This document shows, in pieces, positions 1 to 9,866 of a stretch of DNA of 28,187 bases. Made by a program: the position numbers and the translations under genes. This stretch comes from Hyphomicrobium_A sp039933175 (GTDB lineage: Bacteria; Pseudomonadota; Alphaproteobacteria; Rhizobiales; Hyphomicrobiaceae). The first letter of the stretch is position 1. Each line of letters opens with the position of its first letter. The DNA is taken from assembly GCA_039933175.1 (NCBI GenBank), contig JBDTOR010000012.1, positions 1 to 28,187 on the forward strand. Direction: 5' to 3'. The notes under the pieces are model-generated. The model saw nothing but the letters and a program-made list of their open reading frames with translations. It made no database searches and was not told where the DNA came from.

Positions 1-1169
<1,169 letters not shown>

Positions 1170-1210
1170 GGGCTCTGGGTTCACCGGCGCCTTCATTTTA
1201 AGAGCGTGCC

Positions 1211-2314
1211 ATGCGACCGCACTGCCGCTTATTCGTCGGGTTGGTGCTCCTGCTTTTCGGAATACCTGCCCATGGCGCGACAGTCGGACCGGGTGGCGCG
1301 GGGGTATGCGAGCTAAAGCTCGAGGGCCCGATCGAGGCGGGAGACAGCGAAAAGCTGACTGCCGCCCTCAATGCCCTGGGGGCCTCCGGCGGCTTTGACA
1401 GCCGTAACGTGAGCTTGTGTCTCAACAGCCTCGGCGGCAACTACGACGAAGCGCTGAAGCTGATGACGACACTCCTCAGCTTCACCAACGTGGCCACTGT
1501 CGTTGACGCTGGTGCCGAATGCTACTCGGCCTGCGCCTTTCTGTTCCTCGCCGGCAATGCGCAAAGGTCCGAGGACGGCGAGCTAGCGCCCAATCGTACT
1601 CTCGACGTGCGCGGGACGCTCGGCTTCCACGCGCCTTACCTGCAGACAGGCACCGGCACGGACGTAGCGTCGGCGACAATCGAGAACTTTCGGCGCGGCG
1701 TCAGCGCGATCGCCAAGATGCTGGAGATCGACCGCCGCGAGCTTATCCCGCGCGGCCTCCTGGCTAAGGCGCTGCAGGTGAGGTCGAATGAGCTCCTCTA
1801 CGTCGATACCATCGAAAAGGTAGGCGTCTGGTCGATCAAGCTGAAGGGGTTCAAGCCGCCGACGGCAGTAAGCGCCCGGATGCTCGATCAGGCGTGCCGC
1901 AACAAGGATATGTGGACGAACTTCTCGCATACGGTTCTCGGGCGCCCGGCCGATGACCCGGAAGACCTGCACGGTCTGCGGCAGTCCGACTTTCCCGAGA
2001 TCCGGGGATCGGACGAGCCGATCACGCTAGCTCAGGGGCGGTATCATCAAGTACTCGACCTGTTCGGCTACGAGGCGACCAACGTGTGCGTCATCGATTT
2101 ATTCTTCGACGGGAAGGCCCTGTTCCTTTCACTTTCGATGGTGTCGGCCGATCAACCGCCTACACAGCCCAGCGAATTTGGCGAGCAGGTATTGGCGCGA
2201 GTGAATGATCCGCAGAGTCTTGAGGTCATCTCGGCGCCGCTCTGGTATGTGTTTTCACCTGATACGGCCCTCATGAGCCTCGCCCGGCCCGGACCCGGCG
2301 AGGGTACAAAGTGA
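1211..2314 (+). CDS. Exported ClpP/crotonase-fold protein (COG3904-like)
   Basis: The 367-residue product starts with a signal peptide (about residues 1-23, hydrophobic LFVGLVLLLFGIPAHGA). It then has a ClpP-like arrangement: a strand with LNSLGGNYDEAL (residues 71-82), the segment AECYSACAFLFLAG (102-115) and LGFHAPY (137-143). Ser106 and His140 sit where ClpP-like periplasmic proteins of the COG3904 type keep their conserved Ser and His. This makes a serine hydrolase or peptidase plausible, but I see no unambiguous third catalytic residue. The C-terminal ~150 residues are not recognised. The ATG lies 41 bases after pccB. The stop overlaps a possible GTG of the next ORF, and both products appear exported, so the two genes are probably co-transcribed. 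The substrate is unknown. Confidence 0.75.
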   Translation: MRPHCRLFVGLVLLLFGIPAHGATVGPGGAGVCELKLEGPIEAGDSEKLTAALNALGASGGFDSRNVSLCLNSLGGNYDEALKLMTTLLSFTNVATVVDAGAECYSACAFLFLAGNAQRSEDGELAPNRTLDVRGTLGFHAPYLQTGTGTDVASATIENFRRGVSAIAKMLEIDRRELIPRGLLAKALQVRSNELLYVDTIEKVGVWSIKLKGFKPPTAVSARMLDQACRNKDMWTNFSHTVLGRPADDPEDLHGLRQSDFPEIRGSDEPITLAQGRYHQVLDLFGYEATNVCVIDLFFDGKALFLSLSMVSADQPPTQPSEFGEQVLARVNDPQSLEVISAPLWYVFSPDTALMSLARPGPGEGTK

Positions 2315-2337
2315 AATTTGAGCCGAGCACGAGTGCT

Positions 2338-2676
2338 ATGAAAAGATTTCTCGCGGCATTGATCGCTTTCGGGATGGCCGCGCCTGCGCTCGCCGGCGAC
2401 AACGATCCGCCCTCGCTCTGCTATGAGGACATTGGCTGCGTGCAGGATCGCAATATCCCTACACGCGACGCCGAGAAGCTCGGCTGTGATCAGCTCTGGA
2501 CCGTGCGCAACGGCATCTATGCCTGGCGCGGTTACTGCTTCAAGACGGGCCGCGGCAAGCAAGAGTTCACCAATGACGGCTGCACCTACGACGACCAGGA
2601 TCAGGTACCGCTTAACGATTATGAGCGCGCCAACATCAAGCTGATCCAGTCCATCGAGAAGCGCCGCGGCTGCTGA
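2338..2676 (+). CDS. Small exported YARHG-domain protein
   Basis: The 112-residue product has a signal peptide (MKRFLAALIAFGMAAPALAG) and a mature part dominated by a YARHG-like segment. That segment has LWTVRNGIYAWRGYCF followed by LNDYERANIKLIQSIE, matching the family pattern of an RN-IYA-RG-Y-F core and a downstream E-N-I helix. Four cysteines precede or flank the core and two follow it (one in GCTY, one at the C-terminus), which suggests periplasmic disulphides. I chose the ATG at 2338 because the signal peptide begins exactly there. The in-frame GTG at 2311 adds nine polar residues ahead of the signal and overlaps the upstream stop. YARHG proteins are extracellular or periplasmic and probably bind cell-wall or other extracellular ligands; the molecular role here is unknown. 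Confidence 0.75.
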   Translation: MKRFLAALIAFGMAAPALAGDNDPPSLCYEDIGCVQDRNIPTRDAEKLGCDQLWTVRNGIYAWRGYCFKTGRGKQEFTNDGCTYDDQDQVPLNDYERANIKLIQSIEKRRGC

Positions 2677-2844
2677 TTTGCGGCCCATTCGATCGTAGAA
2701 TCGCCCTCCCGCGCGGCGCTGCCGGCACATGAACGACAGCTGTAGCCACCGTTCAGAACGAGTTCAAAGCGCCGGCGCCATTCTCCGCCTCATCGAACAA
2801 CGTCGCTCCGGGTGGTGCGACGAAAACCGAGGAAGAGGTGGACC

Positions 2845-3177
2845 ATGAACAAGATCATTCTCGCGACTGCTACGGCTCTCATCGCCACGACCGTCGTGGC
2901 TTCCGCCGCCAGCATCAGCGACCGCCAGGATTATCAGGCCGATCGCATCGAGCAGGGCCGCAAGACCGGCAAGATCACCTGGACCGAAGGCCTGAAGCTG
3001 CGCGCCGAGCAGAAGCGTATCGCCAACAAGGAAGACCAGTACAAGTCCGACGGCTACCTGAGCAAGTCCGAGCGCCGCTCGATCCGCTACATGCAGAACG
3101 ATGCCTCCGAACACATTGCGGACGAGAAGAACGACGCCCGCCGCCGCCTCTGGTGGCTGCCCCGCGTCGGCAAGTAA
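2845..3177 (+). CDS. Small exported charged protein of unknown function
   Basis: The 110-residue product has a signal peptide (MNKIILATATALIATTVVASA) followed by an Arg/Lys/Glu-rich, probably all-helical mature part. Its phrases RIEQGRKTGKITWTEGLKLR and SDGYLSKSERRSI repeat one theme: a turn, then T/S-x-x-E, then a helix. This looks like a duplicated helix-turn unit and is common in small uncharacterised proteobacterial periplasmic proteins. The ATG at 2845 is preserved by a clear ribosome site (GGAAGAGG at 2831-2838); the longer frame from 2812 would bury the signal peptide. A strong terminator follows at 3209. I cannot assign a function. Confidence 0.8.
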   Translation: MNKIILATATALIATTVVASAASISDRQDYQADRIEQGRKTGKITWTEGLKLRAEQKRIANKEDQYKSDGYLSKSERRSIRYMQNDASEHIADEKNDARRRLWWLPRVGK

Positions 3178-3208
3178 GCCTCGCGTTGAATGCCTCCCGT
3201 CTATCCCT

Positions 3209-3236
3209 GGGCCGCCCTGTTTGGCGGCCCTTCTTT
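3209..3236 (+). terminator. Rho-independent terminator
   Basis: A perfect 8-bp GC stem (GGGCCGCC / GGCGGCCC) closes a 6-base loop and is followed at once by TTCTTT. It lies 32 bases after the stop of the small exported protein and should end that transcript. Confidence 0.85.
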
Positions 3237-3377
3237 GTGGTGCCCGGACGATTGATGCAGCGGCGCCACACTCTCGACGGCCGCCATCGGAATGCTCCGG
3301 CGCGAGGCAGGCGTTAGCCAAATAGTAAGCCCGTTTTCCTAATCTGCCGCCATGTTGCTTTTGCGAGCGGGGCTGAG

Positions 3378-4388
3378 ATGAGCGCGTTGCAGTCGCTTCC
3401 GATTACCGAGATGTTGCAGCGGGGTAGTATCCACGACGTCGATGTGTTGAGGCTCAGAGCGGCACTCCACAGCGATGGCCAGATCTCCGCCGACGAGGCC
3501 GAGGCCCTTTTCACGCTCAACGAGACCTGCCAGCTGCAGGATCCGGCCTGGGGCGAGCTCTACAACGAGGTTCTGACCGACTATCTGGTCAACCAGGTCG
3601 AGCCTGAAGGTTACTTGACCGCCGAGGAAGCCAAGCGCTTCACCGACCGCATTGCGCCCGGCGGCGTCGTCGCTCGCAAGTCGGAGTTGGACCTGATTGT
3701 CAACGTTCTCGACAAATCGCGCTGGTCCCCGGTTAGCCTCTCGCGGCTCGCCCTGCAGCAGGTCAAGCGCGCCGTCATCGAAGGCGATGGTCCGCTGCGC
3801 GCCAGCCATCCGGACCAACAGGGCACGATCCGCGAATGCGAGGTCGAGCTCGTGCGTCGCATCCTTTACGCGTTCGGCGGCGACGGCAGCGTGGCCATCA
3901 CGCGCCCCGAGGCCGAGATCCTTTTCGACATCAACGATCATATCTGCGATCCCCAGGCCAGTGCCGCGTGGACCGACCTCTTCGTCAAGGCCGTCACCAA
4001 CGTCGTCATGGCTGCGTCCGGGCAGGCCGTTCCGACGCGTGAGGAGGCCCTACGCCGCGACGCCTGGTTGATGGAGGCCAAGGGCGAGCTGTCGCCGCTG
4101 GCGCTGCTGACCGCCATGGTCTCCTCCAGCATCGACTCCGTGCGGGCCACCTATCAGGACCAGTCGGCCGAAGAGCGGGCCCTGGTACGCCTCGAGCAGC
4201 AGCGCATCGAGATCATCACCAACGAGGAGATCACCCAGGCCGAGGCCGGGTGGTTGTGCGAGCGGATCGGCCGCGATGGGCGCCTGACCCCCAATGAAGC
4301 GGCGCTGGTCGGCTATCTGCAGAAAGAAAGCCCGAAGATCCACCCGGATCTACAAGCCGCGGTTGAGCGCCTGGCACACGCCGCCTAG
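3378..4388 (+). CDS. Uncharacterised protein with internal helical repeats
   Basis: The 336-residue product has no signal peptide or membrane segment and is rich in Glu and Ala. It contains two diverged copies of a ~70-residue unit. Unit 1 (about 23-92) includes ISADEAEALFTLNETC, then W58 and LYNEVLTDYLV, then LTAEEAKRF. Unit 2 (about 158-231) includes ITRPEAEILFDINDHIC, then W199 and LFVKAVTNVVM, then PTREEALRR. A shorter third piece (about 277-334) has DGRLTPNEAALVGYL. The recurring DG-x-[IL]-[ST]-x-x-EA pattern resembles EF-hand-like or TerB-like helical repeats, but the full metal-ligand loops are not convincing. The ATG at 3378 follows a GGGGCTGAG ribosome site. It stands alone between a terminator upstream and a strong hairpin downstream. 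Function unknown. Confidence 0.8.
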   Translation: MSALQSLPITEMLQRGSIHDVDVLRLRAALHSDGQISADEAEALFTLNETCQLQDPAWGELYNEVLTDYLVNQVEPEGYLTAEEAKRFTDRIAPGGVVARKSELDLIVNVLDKSRWSPVSLSRLALQQVKRAVIEGDGPLRASHPDQQGTIRECEVELVRRILYAFGGDGSVAITRPEAEILFDINDHICDPQASAAWTDLFVKAVTNVVMAASGQAVPTREEALRRDAWLMEAKGELSPLALLTAMVSSSIDSVRATYQDQSAEERALVRLEQQRIEIITNEEITQAEAGWLCERIGRDGRLTPNEAALVGYLQKESPKIHPDLQAAVERLAHAA

Positions 4389-4405
4389 GCCGTCAGACCG
4401 CCAAG

Positions 4406-4442
4406 GCAGGTCAGCAAGCGGCCAATGCGGCTTGCTGCCTGC
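4406..4442 (+). terminator. Strong stem-loop after the repeat-protein gene
   Basis: GCAGG-t-CAGCAAGC pairs with GCTTGCTGCCTGC: thirteen base pairs with one bulged T around a 10-base loop, starting 18 bases after the stop codon. No T-run follows, so it may be a weak terminator or an mRNA 3'-end stabiliser rather than a classical intrinsic terminator. Confidence 0.5.
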
Positions 4443-4566
4443 GACACTGCGCGCATTTTGCCCGGCGCTTCCAGTTTACGACACTTCAATGGCCGTCTAG
4501 AACGACAGCTACGCAACCGGCTGGCGCTTGCGAGTGAGCGCGCCTACCTAGTGGGCAAAAGGGTTT

Positions 4567-6569
<2,003 letters not shown>

Positions 6570-6570
<1 letters not shown>

Positions 6571-6959
6571 TGTCAGATCGCAAGCTTATTTCCTCCGGCT
6601 CGCAGTTCGAGCAGAAGATCGGCTACTCGCGCGCCGTCGCCGACGGCCGTTGGGTGTTCGTCTCGGGAACGACCGGGTTCGACTACGCCACCATGACCAT
6701 CTCCGACGACGTCGTCGCGCAGACCGATCAATGCTTCAAGAACATCGCGGCGGCGCTGGCCCAGGCGGGGGCCACCCTCGCCGACGTGGTCCGGGTGCAC
6801 TACCTGCTGAAGTGCAAAGAGGACTTCGAGCCCATCTGGCCTGTGCTGCAGAAGTATTTCGGCGACGTCCGCCCGGCCTGCACGGTCATGGTCACCGGTC
6901 TCGTCGATGACAAGATGCTCATCGAGATCGAGGTCACCGCGCTGAAGGCGGCCGACTAA
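6570..6959 (+). CDS. RidA/YjgF/UK114-family protein
   Basis: The 129-residue product has the RidA fold length and motifs: SSGSQFEQKIGYSRAV near the start, VFVSGTTGFD, and the C-terminal VRPACTVMVTGL...IEIEVTAL. R101 and E119 correspond to the catalytic Arg and Glu region of RidA. RidA proteins hydrolyse reactive enamines and imines made by PLP enzymes such as threonine dehydratase. The subfamily here is not canonical (VRPACT instead of PARS), so the substrate may differ. It overlaps pccA by one base. A link to propionyl-CoA via threonine-derived 2-oxobutyrate is possible, but this is inference. Confidence 0.88.
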
Positions 6960-6983
6960 GTACATAGTGCCGGCGACACTCCC

Positions 6984-7271
6984 ATGGTCGACAAAAGTCG
7001 CACCGTTCACCTTCGCATCGAAGGCCGCGTCCAGGGCGTTGGCTACCGCGCCTTCGTCGAGAGGCGGGCGGCCGAGTTGGGGCTCTACGGCTGGGTGCGC
7101 AACCGCTGCGACGGTTCGGTGGAGGCGGTAGTGCAAGGATCCGACGCCGCAGTCGATGCCATGCTCGGTCAATGCCGATCGGGACCGCCGGCTGCGCGCG
7201 TCGACCGGGTGGAAGTGGTCGGCGAGGGCGTCGGCCTGTTCAACGCCTTCGAGGTCAGGCCGACGGCCTAA
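6984..7271 (+). CDS. acyP: Acylphosphatase
   Basis: The 95-residue product matches the complete acylphosphatase family in length and in both catalytic motifs: GRVQGVGYRAFV, with the phosphate-binding R22, and GWVRNRCDGSVE, with N40. These small cytosolic enzymes hydrolyse carboxyl-phosphate bonds such as those of acetyl phosphate and carbamoyl phosphate. It lies 24 bases after ridA on the same strand and is probably the last gene of a pccA-ridA-acyP transcript. It ends 6 bases before the convergent LysR gene. Physiological substrates of bacterial acylphosphatases are generally unclear. Confidence 0.93.
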   Translation: MVDKSRTVHLRIEGRVQGVGYRAFVERRAAELGLYGWVRNRCDGSVEAVVQGSDAAVDAMLGQCRSGPPAARVDRVEVVGEGVGLFNAFEVRPTA

Positions 7272-7277
7272 GCCAGC

Positions 7278-8126
7278 CTAGGCGTACTTGGTCGCCAGGC
7301 GGCGCAAGCTGTTGAGGATCGGCTCGTAGGCCTCCTCGTTGCGCGCTTCGGGATAGACCACATAGACCGGATAGACGAATTTGCGCGCGCGCTTGGGCAA
7401 GCGCAGCCGCCCGCGCGCGATGTACGAGTTGACGAGCCGGGCGGGGAAATAGCCTGAGCACTCGTTGGTCAGCAGGTAATCGAGGCCGACGGGTCCGAGG
7501 TCGAGATTGAGGCCGGGATTGGTGTACTCGGGGTATGCCGCGGCGTGGTCTTGCTGAAAATCGGGCCCCCAGTCGATGAACACGTAGTCCGACACTGAGC
7601 GCCGCTGGCTCTGCGGCACGCTCGTTACCAGAACGAACTCCTCGTCGAATAAATGCTCGATGGTGAGACCGGGGGGCTGGGTCGGGCGGTACATGACGGC
7701 GAGGTCGAGGGTCCCCTCGATAAGGCGCTGCATGAGCTCTACCGACATGCCGCTGCTGGCCGAAACCGCAATGTCGGGGATATTTGAGCGCAGCCACGAG
7801 ATCCAGCGCAATAGAAATCCATCCCAGAACGAGATGGGTGCTCCCACCGCCAAGTGGTCGCGGTGCTGATCGGAGAGGCCGACTTCCAGCTGCGCGTGCT
7901 GCCACACGCGCACCAGCGCCAGGGCATGTTTGCGGAACTGCTCGCCGGCTGCCGTGAGCTCGGCACCGGACTTGGAACGTTGAAAAAGCGGGCGTCCTAG
8001 AAGGTCTTCGAGGCCTTTGATGCGCGCCGACACGGTCGACTGCGTGATGTTCATCTTGCGCGCGGCATCGATGAAACTGCCGGTCTCGGCAACCGTCAGA
8101 AAGGTGCGCGCGAGAGTGACATCCAT
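7278..8126 (-). CDS. LysR-family transcriptional regulator
   Basis: The 282-residue product has the N-terminal LysR winged helix-turn-helix (about residues 1-60, core GSFIDAARKMNITQSTVSARIKGLEDLLGRPLFQR) followed by a periplasmic-binding-protein-like effector domain (~88-282). LysR regulators bind palindromic T-N11-A sites and often control a divergent gene and themselves. The upstream region carries an ATC-N9-GAT palindrome at 8167-8181 that fits such a site. The divergent neighbours are the lysine-rich mini-ORF and a small exported protein, neither a metabolic gene, so the regulon cannot be read from context. The effector is unknown. Confidence 0.92.
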   Translation of the reverse strand: MDVTLARTFLTVAETGSFIDAARKMNITQSTVSARIKGLEDLLGRPLFQRSKSGAELTAAGEQFRKHALALVRVWQHAQLEVGLSDQHRDHLAVGAPISFWDGFLLRWISWLRSNIPDIAVSASSGMSVELMQRLIEGTLDLAVMYRPTQPPGLTIEHLFDEEFVLVTSVPQSQRRSVSDYVFIDWGPDFQQDHAAAYPEYTNPGLNLDLGPVGLDYLLTNECSGYFPARLVNSYIARGRLRLPKRARKFVYPVYVVYPEARNEEAYEPILNSLRRLATKYA

Positions 8127-8164
8127 CGTGCTTACGCTTCGGTGCGAGGTCTCGTAAAACCTAT

Positions 8165-8183
8165 CTATCGAAATTTCCGATAG
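8165..8183. promoter_or_regulatory. Candidate LysR operator (ATC-N9-GAT)
   Basis: CTATCG-N7-CGATAG is a perfect 6-bp inverted repeat and contains ATC-N9-GAT, the classical LysR box of the T-N11-A type. It lies 39 bases upstream of the LysR start codon, between that gene and the divergent mini-ORF, the usual place for an autoregulatory site. Binding by this regulator is inferred. Confidence 0.55.
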
Positions 8184-8190
8184 GGGTCAC

Positions 8191-8202
8191 CGGAAAATTC
8201 CG
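8191..8202. promoter_or_regulatory. Second palindrome in the LysR upstream region
   Basis: CGGAA-AA-TTCCG is an inverted repeat. Its GAAAATTCCG differs by one base from GAAATTTCCG inside the neighbouring LysR box, with a 23-base offset, about two helical turns. It could be the second half-site of a LysR tetramer. Confidence 0.4.
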
Positions 8203-8252
8203 TTTGTGGACGGGGTTGATTCTCACCAAATTGGTCAGCGTCCCGACCGAGT

Positions 8253-8265
8253 CGAATCCGATTCG
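8253..8265. promoter_or_regulatory. Palindrome upstream of the lysine-rich mini-ORF
   Basis: CGAATC-C-GATTCG is a perfect 6-bp inverted repeat with one central base, extended by GAG/CTC arms. The spacer is too short for an RNA hairpin of that length, so it looks like a protein-binding site. A further palindrome, ACCAA-A-TTGGT, lies at 8225-8235. Neither is assigned to a regulator. Confidence 0.35.
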
Positions 8266-8304
8266 GCTCTAATCGTTCGGGTTCACAATGGAAGGACGAA
8301 CACC

Positions 8305-8382
8305 ATGAAGGCCAAAGCGAAGAAGCCCGCCGCCAAGAAAGCCGCAGCGAAGAAGCCGGCCGCCAAGAAGAAGAAGAGGTAG
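8305..8382 (+). CDS. 25-residue Lys/Ala-rich histone-tail-like peptide
   Basis: A short ORF encodes a peptide of only Lys, Ala, Pro and Arg after the initiator Met, with AKKPAAKK-type repeats (MKAKAKKPAAKKAAAKKPAA, then KKKKR). It resembles the C-terminal tails of bacterial histone-H1-like or HU-fusion proteins, which bind DNA or RNA nonspecifically. A ribosome site (AAGGAC at 8292-8297) lies 7 bases before the ATG. A perfect hairpin begins right after the stop. Such free-standing KPAAKK peptides are sometimes seen in alphaproteobacterial genomes but are usually skipped as too short. It could instead be a chance product of a GC-rich repeat, although the ribosome site and clean ending argue for a gene. 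Confidence 0.55.
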   Translation: MKAKAKKPAAKKAAAKKPAAKKKKR

Positions 8383-8404
8383 TGATCTCTCTTTAGAGAG
8401 ATCA
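8383..8404 (+). promoter_or_regulatory. Perfect hairpin between the mini-ORF and the exported-protein gene
   Basis: TGATCTCTCT and AGAGAGATCA form a 10-bp perfect inverted repeat with a TT centre, realistically nine pairs with a four-base loop. It begins at the base after the mini-ORF stop and ends just 2 bases before the AGGAG ribosome site of the next gene. No T-run follows. It could be an attenuator, a processing site or a translational control element. Confidence 0.5.
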
Positions 8405-8416
8405 TCAGGAGCCGCC

Positions 8417-8764
8417 GTGGTGTCCAATCTGGTCGTTGCGGTGTCTCTGAGCGTAGTTCTGATTTGGTCCCCTCTAGCGTACGCAGCGTCGATCAAGAAC
8501 CGAGACGACAAAGACCACAAAGTCAGCGTCATCGAGGGAAATGCGACAAACGTCCATGTTTTACGGGCGTCTGCGTCACTTGAAGGGGTCTGTGATAAGG
8601 GCTGCGTGATCCGTCTCAACGACAGTGAAAGCGACGAGTACGAGCTGAAAGGCCCCGAAGTCGTGTCGATTGAAGACGGCTACCTCTACTACGACGGGCC
8701 GCCCGCATCCGCAGTGCCGAAGGCTGGAGATGCGGACCAGCCTTTAGAGCCCAGCGCCAAGTAG
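8417..8764 (+). CDS. Small exported protein of unknown function
   Basis: The 115-residue product starts at GTG, with AGGAG at 8407-8411 and a 5-base gap, and has a signal peptide (hydrophobic residues 4-23, ending LAYAA). The mature part has SIKNRDDKDHKVSVIEGN, a Cys pair in GVCDKGCVIRLND, and an acidic stretch SESDEYELKGPEVVSIEDGYLYYDGP. Similar short periplasmic proteins occur as unnamed families in Hyphomicrobiales. The two cysteines, three residues apart, could form a disulphide or bind metal. The C-terminal tail is Pro/Ala-rich and probably disordered. It shares the strand with the lysine-rich mini-ORF and ends at a strong terminator. No function can be assigned. Confidence 0.8.
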   Translation: MVSNLVVAVSLSVVLIWSPLAYAASIKNRDDKDHKVSVIEGNATNVHVLRASASLEGVCDKGCVIRLNDSESDEYELKGPEVVSIEDGYLYYDGPPASAVPKAGDADQPLEPSAK

Positions 8765-8791
8765 GGGCAGGTTATCGAACGCTAAGCTTTG

Positions 8792-8822
8792 AAAGCCCGG
8801 CCCACCTAGGGGGCCGGGCTTT
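8792..8822. terminator. Bidirectional terminator between the exported-protein gene and lipB
   Basis: A perfect 12-bp stem (AAAGCCCGGCCC / GGGCCGGGCTTT) has a 7-base loop. The A/T ends let it act on both strands. It ends the exported-protein transcript on the plus strand and lies 24 bases after the lipB stop on the minus strand. Confidence 0.85.
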
Positions 8823-8845
8823 CTGCTTTCTGAGGGTGCCTGAAG

Positions 8846-9577
8846 TCACCGCGCGAGTGCTACCTCGCAGGGCGCCGAGGGTTCGGGCGCGTCGCGCGTT
8901 GGACCGAAAAGTCGTCCGAAGTGGTGGCGCAGGGCGTTATCCACAACTTCAACGGAATGCCTCATGCCGAGATCGGCAAGGCTCGTGACCCCATATCCGG
9001 CAATGCCGCACGGTACGATGCCGCTGTAGTGCGATAGATCCGGATCGATGTTGAGGCTGAGGCCGTGGAGGCTGACCCCACGCGTCACCCGCAAGCCGAT
9101 GGCGGCGATCTTGTCTTCGACGCCGATGCCTTTGTCCGGCCGGCGAACCCACACCCCGACCCGGTCGGAACGCGTCTCGCCGACGACCCCAAGCTCGGCG
9201 AGGGTGGCGATGACCCATTGCTCCAGGGCGCCGACGAAGGCGCGCACATCCCCTCCGTGGCGCTTCAAGTCCAGCATCACGTAGGCGATGCGCTGTCCCG
9301 GTCCATGATAGGTGAGGCGTCCACCACGCCCGGTCCGATGCACCGGAAAGCGGCTGTGCTCCAACAGCTCCGCATCGCGCGCGCTGGTGCCGGCGGTGTA
9401 GATCGGCGGGTGCTCAAGGAGCCAAACGACTTCGTCAGCGCTTCCATCGGCGACCCGGGCAGCCCGTTCCTGCATGCGGCGTACGGCATCGGGATAGTCG
9501 ATGGGAGCGGCGCTGACCGCCCATTCGATGGCCGACGGACCAACGTTTCTGCCGCGCCCTGCTCGCCCTGATGTCAT
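8846..9577 (-). CDS. lipB: Octanoyl-[acyl carrier protein]:protein N-octanoyltransferase
   Basis: LipB moves octanoyl groups from acyl carrier protein onto lipoyl domains of 2-oxoacid dehydrogenases and the glycine cleavage H protein; LipA then inserts sulphur. The 243-residue product has the family signature RGGRLTYHGPGQ (84-95), the catalytic lysine K156 in EDKIAAIG and the catalytic cysteine C190 in GIVPCGIAGYGVTSL. It stands alone on the minus strand, with a bidirectional terminator just after it. The first ~17 residues are Gly/Arg-rich and not part of the fold, so the true start may be slightly downstream. Confidence 0.96.
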   Translation of the reverse strand: MTSGRAGRGRNVGPSAIEWAVSAAPIDYPDAVRRMQERAARVADGSADEVVWLLEHPPIYTAGTSARDAELLEHSRFPVHRTGRGGRLTYHGPGQRIAYVMLDLKRHGGDVRAFVGALEQWVIATLAELGVVGETRSDRVGVWVRRPDKGIGVEDKIAAIGLRVTRGVSLHGLSLNIDPDLSHYSGIVPCGIAGYGVTSLADLGMRHSVEVVDNALRHHFGRLFGPTRDAPEPSAPCEVALAR

Positions 9578-9694
9578 GCACGCCAGTCTAAGTCGCGGGC
9601 CCCAACTCGGCTAGGCTGCCGCTTCTGCGCCATTCCGGGGCGAAATGCCGCCTGGGTATTGCTCAGTCCTGCATTTCCGGGCGCTCACATGCGC

Positions 9695-9723
9695 TTGTTC
9701 CGGCCGCGCAACTTGGCTATATC
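9695..9723 (+). promoter_or_regulatory. Sigma-70-type promoter of tRNA-Leu
   Basis: TTGTTC (9695-9700) and TATATC (9718-9723) are separated by exactly 17 bases. The expected start is about 9730, some 14 bases before the mature tRNA 5' end. Confidence 0.6.
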
Positions 9724-9743
9724 AGCGCTCGTTCTCCCGGCTT

Positions 9744-9828
9744 GCGGTCGTGGCGGAATTGGTAGACGCACTACCTTGAGGTGGTAACGGGGCAACCCGT
9801 GGAGGTTCGAGTCCTCTCGACCGCACCA
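9744..9828 (+). tRNA. tRNA-Leu (anticodon GAG)
   Basis: This is a class II tRNA with acceptor stem GCGGTCG / CGACCGC and an encoded CCA end (9826-9828). The D arm has GGTAGA, and the anticodon loop TTGAGGT places GAG at 9778-9780. The long variable arm is ACGGG / CCCGT, and the T arm is GGAGG-TTCGAGT-CCTCT. The first anticodon-stem pair is C-A, a mismatch where most relatives have C-G. It reads CUC/CUU leucine codons. Confidence 0.96.
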
Positions 9829-9866
9829 TTCCCTATAAGTCGATGCTCCAAGTGCCGGCTGTCCGG

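Noticed and set aside
2311..2337. GTG start for the YARHG protein
   Set aside because: It would put polar residues in front of the signal peptide; the ATG at 2338 starts it exactly.
8383..8404. Hairpin as an intrinsic terminator
   Set aside because: No T-run follows, and the ribosome site of the next gene begins 2 bases later, so I call it regulatory only.
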